The notes under the pieces were generated by a model that made no database searches, had not been told where the DNA came from, and saw only the letters and a list, made by a program, of their open reading frames with translations. The position numbers and the translations under genes are program-made. 64,000 bases of DNA. Origin: Posidonia oceanica. Its lineage: Eukaryota; Streptophyta; Magnoliopsida; Alismatales; Posidoniaceae. Shown one piece after another: positions 21,561 through 34,300 of the stretch (the stretch's first letter is position 1; every line of letters begins with the position of its first letter). The stretch lies in assembly GCA_037176725.1 (NCBI GenBank), contig JAZBRS010000049.1, positions 11,612,001-11,676,000 of the forward strand, written 5' to 3'.

Positions 21561-22600
21561 TAATCCCGGCTGGAGGCAGCTCATTGCTTGTGAAAGAGAT
21601 GATCTACGGCTCCGCCAACCATGCTCTCCAGGGCCGCAAGTTCTATGGCTTGGGACACACGGGCAGCTTGGAACACTCGGAGAAAAGCCTGACGGTGTTC
21701 AAAAGAGGAGTGGGTAAGGTCCCAAATGGAAATATCGACTTTAACCCTCCTAAGCTGGGAAGTGATGTCAATTTTGTGGTGAGGCTTTCTAGCAGTCGGA
21801 GGGGGGCTCTGGGAGTTGGCTCTACCGGGCTAGGTGTAAGGGGTTGGCTTGATGCTAGGGGTGCTGCAGGTTGGCTAACTGGTAGGGGTGCTGTGGGTTG
21901 GCTTGATGGTGGAGGTGCAGCGGGTGCTGGACGGCTAGGCCTTACCACCGGCGTTGCAGGCTGGTATACCCTCCCCGACCGCATGACTTCTACGCACGTT
22001 TCCGTGGCGTAGTCATAGGGTACGCGATGGGGATCCCAGGTTAAGTCAATAATCGTAGGGGCCCGTGCTTCGAGCACAAGAGGGGCTACCAGAGGGTTGG
22101 CTGGGTAATAGGGCGAGGGGTGCTGGTAGGTTGCTGGAGGCCCTGGCTGGGACCAGTCTAACAGGCTGACTGGGGGCCTACCTAAATAGGAGGCTGGGGT
22201 CTGGGCCTGAGGTTTGGCTTGACGGTATACAAGGGCAGGGGCCTGAGGATGCACGGTAGGGCGAGCGGCGGAGCGCCCCGGCTTGGCAAGCGGTCGGATC
22301 ATATGGACTCCCGACTCGGAGCCGGCAATGGCCGCATGATACAGAGCTAGAGGGAAAGGCTCCGAGACATTATGAATGAGCTCGGAGGGGTCTACCACAG
22401 ACGTAGCAGGCCCGGAGGGGGGGAGAGAGTAGATTCTCGAGGTCCCCGCGCCTTCTGGATTGGGATGCTCTGGGAGGGGCTGGTGGACAATGCTGGGATG
22501 CGGGGGTGCTAATGTTGATGCAGGGGCTAATGCTGATGGGGGAACAGAAGAAGGTGCCTCGTGTGTGTGGATCGAGATCGTTCCCGACTTGATCAAATTC
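21561..22600 (-). pseudogene. E1 region between gag knuckle and protease
   Basis: Proline-rich segment with YDYATETCVEVMRSGRVYQP, a landmark I know from plant Tat-type polyproteins just before protease. In E3 the following stretch reads VKAHISIWDLIHSS. In E1 this part is in another frame because one base is missing near 21795 (E3 has one more base in the same stretch). No enzyme domain is visible. Confidence 0.7.
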
Positions 22601-24452
22601 TAGATGGCGTCCCGCAGAGTGAGGCAACTGTTTGTCGAGTGCCTGGGGGCTCGATGAAAGTCGCAAAAAAGGTGCGCCTTATGCCAATGCGGAAGTGGAT
22701 TCGGCAAAGGGCGCGCCTCGGGAAACCTCAGAAATGTCGCAACCTTGGGGAGGATGGCAGTTAGCGGCTCCACCAGTGGGGTGAATTGACGCCGTGGCCG
22801 CCTTGGTCCCTAGGGTTGCGCTTGCTGGACCGGTGTGGCAGGATACACCGGTTGGGCGGTGGTGGTGATTTGTGGTGTGGGAGGTACTCTAAGTGCTGGT
22901 GCATAGATGACTTGATGCAGGGGAGGCCGAACTGCCAGCTAAACAGGCACGGGCGCGGGGTCGACGTAGGCAACAGTAGGCTTCAGCAAGTCCTTCTTCT
23001 TGGGCTAGCTGCTAGAACCACTACTGTTGCCACTGGTGTTGCTACTGGTGTTGCTGGCGGTGGCCTGCTTGGCAAACGCAGAGAGCTCCGGGAAGTTGCC
23101 ACTGCGTAGCGAACTCTCCACGTAGGTGCCAGCCCGGATCAGTGTAGAAAAGGTTGTGACAGGTTGAATGTTGAGCAGAGCCCCGACAGCAGGCTACGCA
23201 CCCCTGATCACAATCTCGAGAGACTCCTCATCAAAGGGTCCGTCTCGAACTTGTGAAGCGAGTGTGCGCCAGCGGCTGACATACTCCCCGAACGGCTCGC
23301 CGGGGTTCTGCTTTAATGCGACCAGGTCCGCTCGCTTAGGGACCAGGTCCAAGTTGAAGGAATATTGTCCCAGGAATGCCTGGCTGAGGTCATTCCATGT
23401 CTTTATGTTGGCCATATCAAGTGAGGTGAACCACTTGAGCGCAGGGCCACTTAGACTTTTCTGGAACAAGCGGATTAGCAACCTCTCGTCAGCCTAGAGC
23501 TGAGCGAGATCTCCGCAGTATGCCTTCAGATGTGCAATCGAGCAGCCTCTACCATTGTATTTTTCAAATACCGGGATGCGGAACTTCGGGGGGAGTACCG
23601 CCTTTGGGAAGTAACAGAGATCCCGGAACTGGTAAGACTGGTGGTCTGTACCTTGCACTTGTCGAAGTGCTATCTCCAGTACGGCGAATCAGTCATCGTT
23701 AGAGTCTGGAGCTGCTGCCAAAGGAGGTGGTACAGCAGGGGTAGGGGCCACATACGCCGCATAAGATGCACCGAGGTGCTCCTCTAGGTCGACCATCACC
23801 TCGCCTGGTGGAGTGACGGGATGGGCGGCGTATCCATGCGGGTGTGTTGTGTGTGCAGGCATGTATGCTAGGGTGAGGTATTGCTGATGCAGGGGGTATG
23901 TATAACTAGCATGCTGAGCAGTAGGTGATGTAGAGTGCTGGAGTGTCAACTGCTGCACTGGCACAGTGCCGGGCTGCGGGCTAGTGGGATGCTACGCTCC
24001 GATCAGTCCCACGGACTGACCACCAGGTGCCAGAGGAGGATGCTGTGCTGGGTGTTGTGCATATGCAGGAGGTGGAAGCTAGGCCCCCATCGCCTGAGCA
24101 GGGTGTAGCTGAGGCGGTGGTCTAGGCAGGGGAGCAGAGGGGAATGCCTGCGATGCGAGAGCAAGTCGCAGCGGAGCCTCGGGAGCAGCAGGAACAAATG
24201 AAGGGCGGAGAGATAGAGCCATGCCTTGCAGTCTCAGGGCAGTCTCCATCAGCTGCTGATACTACATCTCAGGGGACCCGTCAGTAGGTATGCTGAGTTG
24301 CAGGACCGGCGGAGGACCAGAATCAAGCGGCTGGGACACAGATTGTCCTAGGGGTAGAGGTCCTAAGGCGTAATTCGCCGCAGCAGGGTGAGTGCCAAAA
24401 GTGACATCACCCAGGGGAGGAGGAGTTAGTGGTGTCTCCGGAGCGCGGGCGG
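22601..24452 (-). pseudogene. E1 gag, start deleted and broken
   Basis: The gag protein forms the particle and binds RNA. The core (23194-23481) has RLFQKSLSGPALKWFTSLD, IKTWNDLSQAFLGQY and GEPFGEYVSRWR, a typical retrotransposon gag domain. Downstream is a modified zinc knuckle, C-X2-H-X4-H-X4-C, at 22624-22665 (FCDFH...H...C). The N-terminal third is Gln/Pro/Ala-rich. There are many TAG and TGA stops. Compared with E2, about 850 bp covering the gag start and part of the leader are missing at 24452. Confidence 0.87.
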
Positions 24453-24970
24453 AGTCAGTGGTGTCTCAAGGGGATGCAGGTGTGTTGCAGTCTCTAGTTG
24501 CTCCTAGAGGTTCTTTTTACTTGCTTCTTTTAGTTAGCCATGGGGGAAGCAATCAATCTCTAATTGTCCATAGGCTTAATGCAAAAGGGGAAGAAAATCA
24601 CCCGGACATGGCAAGCAAGCATCACACGTCATTGCAAAAGGCATGGGCATGGCATGTGTGTGTGTATGTGAGCATGATAGTGAAAGAAAAACACTTATCA
24701 TAGCAAAAATCAGATACGCATAGCATGTGCAGGTGCAGTGACATTGTATTGGTGTAAAAGGAAGCATTTGTCATTCAAAAGGCATGCATGGTGTGTCAAG
24801 CAAGTATTTAGACATGTGATGCAAGCAAAATGAAGCAGCGTAGGCAATCATGGCATAAGGCAGGTAAATAAACAAGCATGCAGGTAAGCAAGTAAAGCAG
24901 GCGAAAGCAAAAGGCAAGCAAAACACCAAAGCAAGAGGCGAGAAGGCCAAGGCAAAAGTTGGAGTACTGC
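24453..24970 (-). other. E1 5' leader, shortened
   Basis: Untranslated leader. It matches the distal part of the E2 leader (about 30803-31304), with the caatctctaattgtcc and aagcatcac blocks in the same order. No gene. Confidence 0.7.
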
Positions 24971-24988
24971 TCCCCAACGGAGTCGCCA
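24971..24988 (-). promoter_or_regulatory. E1 primer-binding site
   Basis: On the minus strand TGGCGACTCCGTTGGGGA lies one base inside the 5' LTR. The same site in E2 (31305-31322) reads TGGCGACTCCACTGGGGA. This type is known from Tat/Ogre elements and is usually attributed to an arginine tRNA; I could not check which tRNA matches. Confidence 0.85.
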
Positions 24989-24989
24989 C

Positions 24990-27900
24990 TGTAGTAATCC
25001 TGAATTCTGATCGTCCATGCACGTTACCAAAGCTTGCGTGCACCAATCAAAATAGGCTCACTATATGTGGCTGGATCTGAGGGGAGAACTCGACTCGGAA
25101 ATGCTGGCAAAAGAAGAGAAAAGAAATGATAAGACAATTCGAAGTCGCCACCGGGTCTATTGAATTGGGAGACAAGGAAAACCAGGGGTTAAGCATGAAA
25201 AGACATGCAAAACTGGATGCAAGGAGGGGCAAAGGGATGCAATGCTAATCTAAGCTACACTATGCTATGCTATGCTATGACTCAAGCCTAGGATAAGGGA
25301 AAGGTCGATGCGAGCCAAGAGAAAGGGCAAGGACTCCTGTTGCGCGCGGGGAAGGTGTCAGGCACCCCCGATACGTCCGAGAGTCGGTCTTTCTTAGGCA
25401 ATCTTGCGTTAATGCAGGGAATTGCTAGCCTAATGCCTAAATGCCATAAATGCTTACCAACTGTGCATTGGAAATAAACGTGCTATCTATGTGCTCAGCC
25501 ACGCTGCTAGTGTTCTGAACTGGGCGGACCCTGGTTCATGAGAACTCCTAAGCAATAAGCATCATGGCCCTATATGCAGATGTAGGCGATAAAACAAAAC
25601 TACGGGGAAACCAAGCAACGCAAGCGATAAAGCAAAGCAGGTGCGGAAAACGGTGCGAAAATGCAGAAAACAGCGCAAGACACGGAAACGATGCAAAAGG
25701 CAGAAAGCAATGCAAAGGGGCGTGAAAAAACATGCAGCGAAGCGAAAAACGATGCAAAACGTGGAAAACAGGGCGAAGTACGAAAAAGGAGGCAAAGCAG
25801 GGTGCGAAACCAAAACAAAGGGGTGGGCAACATGCATTGGGGTTGCAGTAAGCCAAAGAAGGGAAAAAATGCAGAAAACAGCGAACAAAACGAAAGCGAC
25901 GCTTTAAAATGGCTGTCAGCCATCTGCAAGTATTGGACGCTGGCAACACCAGCGTCTAACGTTGGATGCTAGCATTGCTGGCGTCCAACACCTGCTGGAG
26001 GTAGACAGCATGCAGATATTAAAAAACAATGCATTCTAGCTATATGGATGCAATACAGATGCAAAAGTGCAACTAAATGGGTGCCTAACATGCAGATCTA
26101 ACCTAACAGAAGATTTGAAGAGGAATTAGAGCAAGGAGTAGGCCAGAATCAAGGATTCAAGCTAGCAGGTTGTTGGACGCCTGTAGGATGGGCGTCCAAC
26201 GTTAGACGCCAGAGTGGCTGGCGTCCAACACAGAACAGAAGTCAGAGGAGAGAAGGGAGCATACAAGTGATAGATGAGAATAGGGATCATGCATTTGGGT
26301 TGCTGGAGATGAGCAGGGGGTAAGCAAGCAAACAAGGGAGGCATAAAAAAAATTAATTCAGACCTTACCTACAGCCTATGCCAGGTCAGAGACGCAACCA
26401 GGTCATTGGACGCGAGCTGGGTCGGTGTCCAATGTTGGACGCCAGCTTCAGCAGCGTACAACGCCCTGGGAGGTACAACACACAAAAAGGCATGCATAAA
26501 CAAGCAAATAATTCACAGAAATTAAAAGACAGTTGTTGGAGAAGCTAGACATGCATAAGAACACAGGAGATAAGCAAATAGGCAAGATCAGGGCATTATG
26601 CAAGCTTTAAACAAAAGAATGAGGAGCCAGGACGTTGGACGCTAGAGCCAGCAGCATCCAACGTTGGACGCTGAAGGCTCTGGCGTCCAATGACCCAGAC
26701 CTGTAGATTCACCTGTTCTAAAGGAGGAGCTCAGCTCTACCCCACCTATATGCATGCAAACACATTAAAAACATATAAGAGCTTAACTGGAACATGCACA
26801 GCAAACATGGCTAACATTTAATCCAAGAAGACAAGCTAAAAGGAAGCATGCATGAAAGAATAGGCTTCAAACTTGCAAAAAGGAATAACTAGCTTAAAGA
26901 AATCCTAGCAAACCTAAGCATGGTTGCCATAGGGGCCAGGCATCTTTAAACGTGCATGGATCACAAAATAATATCAAGAATATGCAAGACATAGGCATGG
27001 CAGCAAAGCAAAGCAAGCAGATATGTTGGACGCTAGGTGAACCAACGTCCAACGTTGGACGCGGCTCACCCTGGCGTCCAACGCAGGCAGGAGACAGACT
27101 GAGCATTAAGCATGCAAAAAGGATTCAAACAAGCATGGAATAAGTTAAAAAGCATGGCACAACATCAGAGGGCATTAAAGGAAGCATATAGCATGGGTCT
27201 GCAGGAAAGCATGCAAGGATAAAGCATGGAAAGCATCCAAACAAGGGCAAAGCTAAACAGGGTGTTGGACGCTACCCAAGCAGGCATCCAACGTTGGACG
27301 CACCAGTTGGTGCGTCCAACACACTGAACTCTCTCTTGGACGTGAATCACGTCCAAAAGGAGTCAAATAAATTGCTAAGTTGCATGGGAACGTAACACTA
27401 AGCATGCAAGACCACAAGGGACAACAAACTAACCGTTTCGCGGCCTGGAACGGCAGCTCCACCAAACTTGCCGGAGTTGCAGGTGTGCTACGGCAGCAAG
27501 TTCGGCGAGGTCGTCTGGGCAGCTCGGAGCACCGGAGAGGCTTGCAACTGGTTGCAGATAGAGATGGGAGTGCCTTCTTGCTCTCGGAAGTGGGAATTCT
27601 CTTCTCAGCTCTGTGTGGTGTCTGTGGCAAAGGGTTGAACTTGCGGTTTTGTTGAAGCTAGCATGGGTTCGTGTGCTTGGCAGAGGTGTTGCGGGCCGAA
27701 TTCTGACAGATTCAGGTGCTGGCAGGTGCGGGTGAGTGTGTGAGGTCCATGTGGAATGTCAGAGGAGGGCGTGGGCATTGGCAGGAGGCCGGCGAAGGCG
27801 AGGCGGTGGCTGACACGGGCGACGGAAGTCAGCCCTGTCAGAGAGAGGTTAGAGAGCTTGTTTTGGGCTGATATGGAGGAGATGGGTAGTTACTTAGGTT

Positions 27901-28349
27901 TGGAAGGTAGTGGATGGCATGGAGCGAAGGAAGGGATGGGTAGTAAGTGCGGGGAGGCATGGGATTGGACGGCAGGTGAGCTGGAGGGGGCGGAGCAACT
28001 GCTGCTGCCCTCGAGTCATTGGATGCCAGACTAGAGGGCATCCAACGTTGGACGCCAGACCAGAGCGCGTCCAACGTTGGACGCTAGCACAGGCCGCGTC
28101 CAACATTGGACGCTGCCTATTCCACCGTCCAACACACTCAGGTGGCATAAGCTGCAAATGGGCTTGGGCCTAGAGATGTTGTAAAAGGTGCAAATAGCTT
28201 AGGTTAGGGCTCCTAGGGTTTGGGCAAGGTTTTGGGTTTAGAAATGGGTTAGAAAAAGGGGTTGAAAAAGGGATGCCATTCCAGAGTCCACACACGAGCT
28301 TGCAAAAGAGAACATCCAACTTCCAGGCTGTCAGAATGGGGTGTCTACA
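24990..28349 (-). repeat. E1 5' LTR
   Basis: 3360 bp, TG...CA, closely matching the split 3' LTR. It holds the same inverted-repeat clusters, with a perfect 18-bp palindrome at 28067-28084. The block at 25330-25400 is the one shared with S1 and S2. Long frames inside are low complexity and not called. Confidence 0.93.
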
Positions 28350-28734
28350 GTGTGTGGTCATAATAGTGAAAAGAAAGCACTTCTCATATCTAAAAGCAAG
28401 TATGCATGGTATGTGCGTGCATGGTGACATAGTATTTGTGTAAAACAAAACACATATCACACAAAAAGCATGTATAGTGCGCCAAGCAAGTATTTAGGCA
28501 TGTGATGGAAGAAAATAAAGCAGCGCAAGCAATCATGGCATAAAGCAGGTAAATAAACAAGCAGGCAGGTAAGCAGGCAAGGCAAGCAAGAGCGGGAGGC
28601 AAGCAAAGCACAAAAGCAAGTTGTAAGAAGGCCAAGACGAAAGCCGGAGTTTGGAATCTTCAGTGGAATATCCGCTGGTGATTCCCATCTCCCCAGTGGA
28701 GTTACCACTACAGTAATCCTGAATTCTGATCGTC
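28350..28734 (-). mobile_element. E0 leader, distal part, primer site and LTR stub
   Basis: Resumes the E0 leader interrupted at 1169. A decayed primer site lies at 28690-28707 (two bases changed from the E2 site). Next come only about 25 bases of LTR end (28709-28734, beginning TACAGTAATCC instead of TGTAGTAATCC). At 28734 it switches abruptly to gag sequence of E2, so nearly all of this LTR is deleted. Confidence 0.8.
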
Positions 28735-30170
28735 ATCAGAGGGTACGTCCCGAACCTGTGAAGCAAGTGCACGCAAGCGGCCGACATACTCCCCAAACGG
28801 CTCGCCGGAGTTCTGCTTTATTGCGACCAGGTCCACGTGCTTAGGGACCAGGTCCAGGTTGAAGGAATATTGTCCCAGGAATGCCTGGCTGAGGTCGTTC
28901 CACATCTTGATGCTGGCCAAATCAAGTGAGGTGAACCACTTGAGAGCAGGGCTGGTTAGACTTTTCTGGAACAAACGGATTAGCAACCTCTCGTCAGCCA
29001 GGAGCTGAGTGAGATCTCTGTAGTGTGCCTTCAGGTGTGCTATAGGACAGCCTCTACCATTATATTTTTCAATACCAGGATGCGAAACTTCGGTGGGAGC
29101 ACTGCCTCTGGGAAGTAATAGAGGTCCCGGAATTGGTAAGACTGGTGGTCTGTACCCTGCACTTGTCGAAGCGCTTTCTCCAGAACGGCGAACCTGTCGT
29201 CGTTAGATTCTGGAGCTGCTGCCAAAGGAGGTGGTACAGCAGGGGCAGGGGCCACATACGCCGCATAGGACGCACTGAGGTGCTCCTCTGGGTCTACCAT
29301 CACATCACCTGGTGGAGCGACGGGATAGGCAGTGTATCCATGTGGGAGTGTTGTGTGTGCTGGCATGTATGTTGGGGTAGTGTATTGCTGATGCAGGGGG
29401 TATGCATAACTAGCATGCTGAGTAACAGGTGATGCAGAGTGCTGGAGCGTTAGCTGCTGCACCAGCATGGTGTCGGGTTACGGGCCAGAGGGATACTGTG
29501 CTCTGACCAGTCCCAAGGACTGACCACCAGGTGCCAGAGAAGGATGCTGTGCAGGGTGTTGTGCATATGCAGGAGGCGGAAGCAGGGCCTCCATCGCTTG
29601 AGCAGTGAGTAGCTGAGGTGTTGGTCTGGGTGGGGGAGCAGAAGGGAATGCCTGCGACGTGAGAGCAGGCCGCAGCGGAGCCTCGGGAGCAGCAGAAGTG
29701 AATGAAGGGCGAAGAGATAGTGCCATGCCCTGCAGTCTCTGGGCAGTCTCCATCAGCTGCTGATACTGCATCTCAGGAGACTCGTCAGTAGGTATGCTGA
29801 GTTGCAGGATCGGCGGGGGACCAGAATCAAGCAGCTGGGACACAGATTGTCCAAGGGGCGGAGGTCCTAAGGTGAAATTCGCCATAGCAGGGTGGGTGTC
29901 AAAAGTGACATTACCTTGGGGAGGAGGAGTCAGCGGTGTCTCCGGAGCGCGGGCGGCAGTTACCAAGGCAGTCTCGGCAACCGGGTCCAGCGGAGCCTGC
30001 CATTGCCCCATAGAATAAGAGGGAGGCAGCTGCACCAGAGAAGGAGACGCTGGCACAGAGGGAGTCAATGCAAGAGCCGAAGGGACCGAAAGAGGGGCCG
30101 CCTCTAAGGCAACAGGGACCTGGGAGTCACCAACAAACTGGGCCATTGCTGATCGAGAATGAGTGATCAT
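28735..30170 (-). pseudogene. E2 gag, C-terminus deleted
   Basis: Same gag family as E1, with the N-terminus retained. From 30170 leftward: MITHSRSAMAQ, a Pro/Ala/Ser-rich region, a Gln/Tyr/His-rich region (29040-29468) and then the gag core (28735-28986, RLFQKSLTSPALKWF to EYVGRLRALASQVRD). It stops at the deletion junction 28734 before the zinc knuckle. A few stops separate the open segments. The ATG at 30170 or the one at about 30146 (MAQ) would be the start. Confidence 0.82.
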
Positions 30171-31304
30171 AGGGCTACGGGTAGGTGCAAGAGGGCGAAT
30201 CCTAGGAGGAGCTATGTTCGCTAAAGCGAAGTAGCTCAGAAAGGGGGATGATCAGAAGCAGGTGTCGCAGCAGGGGCGTCAGCAAAGGAAGGCACTCAAG
30301 CTCCAGCTAAGGAACTTGCTGACAGACCTCTGCGCGAAAGGCAAACAAAATCAAGGGATTTGAACCCGAAAGTAAAAATGCAAGTGCTTTGATGTATGAT
30401 ATGAATGCAGATGTATGCTTTCTAGCATGCTCTCCCACACCAATCTAGGGTGTCCTAGTAGGCGGTCTACTTCGGACGCTCATGGGTGTACGGGTCGCAG
30501 ACTCAGGCTAGAAAAAGTAGGCTCCACGTCTTAATCCCGGCCCAAAGCTCAGGTGGTGACGTGGTGGTGCGTAGGTGGCCTTGACCCTGCCAGAAGCATG
30601 GGTGGTACCCTCTACTAACACCGACGTGACCCCCTAACAAGGGGAGACAGACCGATCTACTTACACCACACCAAAGCATTGGGGGCAAGAGACCGGGACT
30701 ATCCTTCTCAGACTATAGGTGGACTCAGATGAGAAGAATGCATGCCCTATATGATGCTCTATGCAAATGCTTCGCGTTTTATCTTGCGTATTTTATTAAC
30801 TCAATGGGGTGCAGGTGTGTTGCAGTCTCTTGTTGTTCCTAGAGGTTCTTTTTACTTGCTGCTTTTAGTTATCCATGGGGGAAGCAATCAATCTCTAATT
30901 GTCCTTAGGCTTAATGCAAAAGGGGAAGAAAATCACCCAGACATGGCAAGCAAGCATCACAAATCATTGCAAAAGGCATGCGCATGGTATGTGCTAGTGC
31001 TGTGAGCATGATAGTGATGGAAAAAACACTTATCATAGCAAAAAGCAGGTATGCATAGCATGTGCAGGTGCAGTGGCATTGCATTGGTGTACAAGGAAGC
31101 ATTCATCATTCAAAAGGCATGCATGGTGTGCCAAGCAAGTATTTAGACATGTGGTGCAGGTAAATAAAGCAGCACAAGCAATCATGGCATAAAGCAGGTA
31201 AATAAACAAGCAAGCAGGTAAGCAAGTAAGGCAAGCGGAAGCAAAAGGCAAGCAAAACACAGAAGCAAGCGGCAAGAAGGCCAAGACGAAAGCCGGAGTA
31301 CTGC
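30171..31304 (-). other. E2 5' leader
   Basis: Complete leader of about 1.1 kb between gag and primer site, without a gene. About 30440-30760 matches E0 (580-900). About 30803-31304 matches E1 and E0. Confidence 0.65.
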
Positions 31305-31322
31305 TCCCCAGTGGAGTCGCCA
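31305..31322 (-). promoter_or_regulatory. E2 primer-binding site
   Basis: TGGCGACTCCACTGGGGA on the minus strand, one base from the LTR at 31324. It shows that this LTR acts as a 5' LTR for the DNA on its left. Confidence 0.85.
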
Positions 31323-31323
31323 C

Positions 31324-34300
31324 TGTAGTAATCCTGAATTCTGATCATCCATGCACGATACCAAAGCTCGCGTGCACCGATCAAAATAGGCTCACTATAT
31401 GCGGCAGGATCCGAGGGAAGAAACTCTACTTGGAAACGCTGGCAAAAAGAAGAAAAAGAAATGATAAGACAAATCGGAGTCGCCACCAGGTCTATTGAAT
31501 TGGGAGACAGGGAAAACTGATGGTAATGCATGAAAAGACATGCAAAACCGGATGCAAAGAGGGGGCAAAGGGATGCAATGCTAAGTTACGCTATGCTATG
31601 CTATGCTATGACTCATGCCTAGGATAAAGGACAGGTCGATGCAAGCCAAGAGAAAGGACAAGGACTCCTGTTACGCACGGGGAAGGTGTTAGGCACCCCC
31701 AATACGTCCGAGAATCGGTCTTTCTTAGGCAATCTCGCGTTAATGTAGGGAAATGCTAGCCTAATGCCTAAATGCAATGAATGTCTGCTCACCATGCATG
31801 GGAAATAAACGTGCTATCTATGTGCTCTGCAATGCTGCTAGTGTTCCGAACTGGGCGGACCCTGGTTCGTGAGAACTCCTAGGCATTAAGCATCATAGCC
31901 CTAATGCAGATGCAGGCGGTAAAACAAAACTGCGGGGAAAACCAGGCAATGCGAACGACATGCAAAAGATAAACCAAAGTGGGTGCGGGAAACGGTGCAG
32001 AAGCACGGAAAACGATGCAGAAACGTGGAAAACGATGTAGGGGCGCGGAAAACAAAATGGGGGCCAGGTAGCTTGCATGAGGGTGGTGACAGGCATAAGA
32101 AGCAATAAAACGCAGAAAGCGGCGAGCAAAGCAAAATCAGCGTTTTAAAACTGAGTCAAGCCAACTGCAAGCGTTGGACGCTGGCAACAGCGGCGTCCAA
32201 TGTTGGACGTTGCCATTGCTGGCGTCCAACAACTGCTGGAGGCAGACAACATGCAGCTTTTGAAAAAAGATGCATTCTAGCTATATGGATGCAGTACAGA
32301 TGCAGAAATGCAGCTAAATGGGTGCATGACATGCAAGACTAACCGGACAGAAGAATAGAAACATATTCAGAGCAAGGGGCAAGCTAGGATCAAGGATCAA
32401 AGCAAGCAGGGTGTTGGACGCCTGTGGGCATGGCGTCCAACGTTAGACGGCAGAGAGGCAGGCGTCCAACACAGGCTAGAGGGAAACAAGAGAAAGAAGC
32501 ATGCAAATAACAAACAAAAAATAGGAACATGCATTTGGGCCACTGGGGATAAACACAGACTGAGCATACAAGCATGGGATCACAAAAAAAAACAAAGAAA
32601 CTTACCATTTGCAGCCTGTGCCAGGCATGAAGCACAACTAGGATGTTGGACGCAAGCTGGGCTGGCATCCAATGTTGGACCCCTGCACCAGCAGCGTACA
32701 ACGCCCTGGGAGGCCCAAACACACAAGAAACTTGCAAAACACAAGCACATGGACTAAGAAAGCCATGGAATAATTGCAAAGGAAACTAAACATGCATGTA
32801 AACGCAGGAAACATGTAAACAAGGAAGATCAGAGCATCTTGCAAGCTGAAGGAAATAAGGCAAGGGAGCAGGGCCATTAGAGCTGGAGACAGTAGCGTCT
32901 GACGTTGGACGCTGAAGTCTCTGGCGTCCAACACCTGCAGAATGCAAACCCACCTGTGCTAAGGGGGAGCTCAGCTCTAAACCCCACCTATATGCATGCA
33001 AACTACTAAGACATGCCAGGGCAAATAAAAACATTCATAGCAAGCATGCAAATCAAGGAAAGCAAGAAAGGAAGAACATGCATGGGAATAAAAGATAAAA
33101 GGACTACAGAAATAACATGCAACTTAAGAGGAGGCTAACAATCCTAAGCATGGTTGCCATAGAGGCCAGGCATCACTAAGCATACGCAGATCATGCATAG
33201 ATATCAAAAATAGGCAAGGTACAAGCATGGCAACAAAGTAAAGCTAACAGAGCATGTTGGACGCCGGATGAACCAGCGTCCAACATTGGACGTGGCTCAC
33301 CCAGGTGTCCAACGTAGGCAGATAGCAAACAGATTTAAAGCATGCAAAAAGGATTAAGCATGGACCAAAGCAGAGAAGTAGGCATGGTATGGCATCTGAA
33401 AACGCATAAAGAAGGCATGCAGCATGGATCTACAAAATAACAAGTAATAGCAAGGCCTGGCAAACTTCAAAACAAAGGCAAAGGGAAATAGGGTGTTAAA
33501 CACTGGCCACTGCCGCGTCCAACGTTGGACGCACCAGCTTGGGCGTCCAACACACTGAACTTCGCTTCAGTCAAGCAAGGCCACCAAATCGATTGAAAAC
33601 ATCAAGAAAACTTGCTAATAAGCAAGAGTGGATGACAACAAGCTTGGTGGTATGCTTGGTGCCATGAATAGGCGAGTGGGTTGCTCCACCCACCTCCTCC
33701 TCCTCATCGCCGAAAAACCAAGTGATGGAGGGGTGTGTGCAGTGCTATGGTGCATGGAAAGCAATGGAAAACATTCACACTAGCATGCATGAGCCTAAGG
33801 AAAGAAAAACCAACCTTTTGGCGGCCTGGAACGGCGATTCAACCTTTGTCACCAGCGCTGTAGATGTTGCGGCAGAGCCCACTCCGGCAAGGTCGCATGG
33901 GCTGCTGGAAGCACCAGGGGGGTCGGCGAAAGGTCAAGAGGGAAGGTGGGAGTTCACTCTTGCTCTCGGAGGTGGCGAATTCTCTCTTGGCTTTGTGTGG
34001 TGACTGCTGCAAGGGCGCGAAGTTGCTGTTTTGTTGCAAATGGGCATGGGTTCATGTGCAAGAGGTCAAGGTTGCAGGCAGAATTCAAGCAATTGCAGGT
34101 GATGGCAGAGGCTTTTAAGTGTGTGGAGGCCATGTGGGTTGTCAGGAAGAGGCGTGGGAGTTGTCAGAGGGCTGGCGAAGTCGTGGCAGTGGAAGGTGTG
34201 GGCAGCCGAAGTCAGTGAGAGCGGGAGAGAGCGGGAAGTGGGCTGAGGCCAAGAAGACGCCGTGGCAGAGGAGTAACTCAACCTTGGCAGCTAGTGGGTG

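Larger units (their letters stand above)
1170..28349 (-). mobile_element. E1: Ty3/gypsy (Tat-type) LTR retrotransposon with both LTRs
   Basis: Minus-strand element of about 27.2 kb, or 21.6 kb without the nested solo LTR S1. On the plus strand it starts TGTAGTAATCC (1170) and ends GGTGTCTACA (28349), so both ends are TG...CA. The flanks are GTATG (1165-1169) and GTGTG (28350-28354), a 5-bp target duplication with one change. Joining the flanks restores a leader sequence found uninterrupted at about 24640-24700 in E1 itself, which shows that E1 landed in a related copy (E0). A primer site and polypurine tract sit at the expected places. The internal order is leader, gag, protease, G-patch, linker, RT, RNase H, archaeal-type RNase H, integrase, DUF7745-like gene and 3' hairpin array. 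Pol has many stops and the start of gag is deleted, so the copy is dead. Confidence 0.92.
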
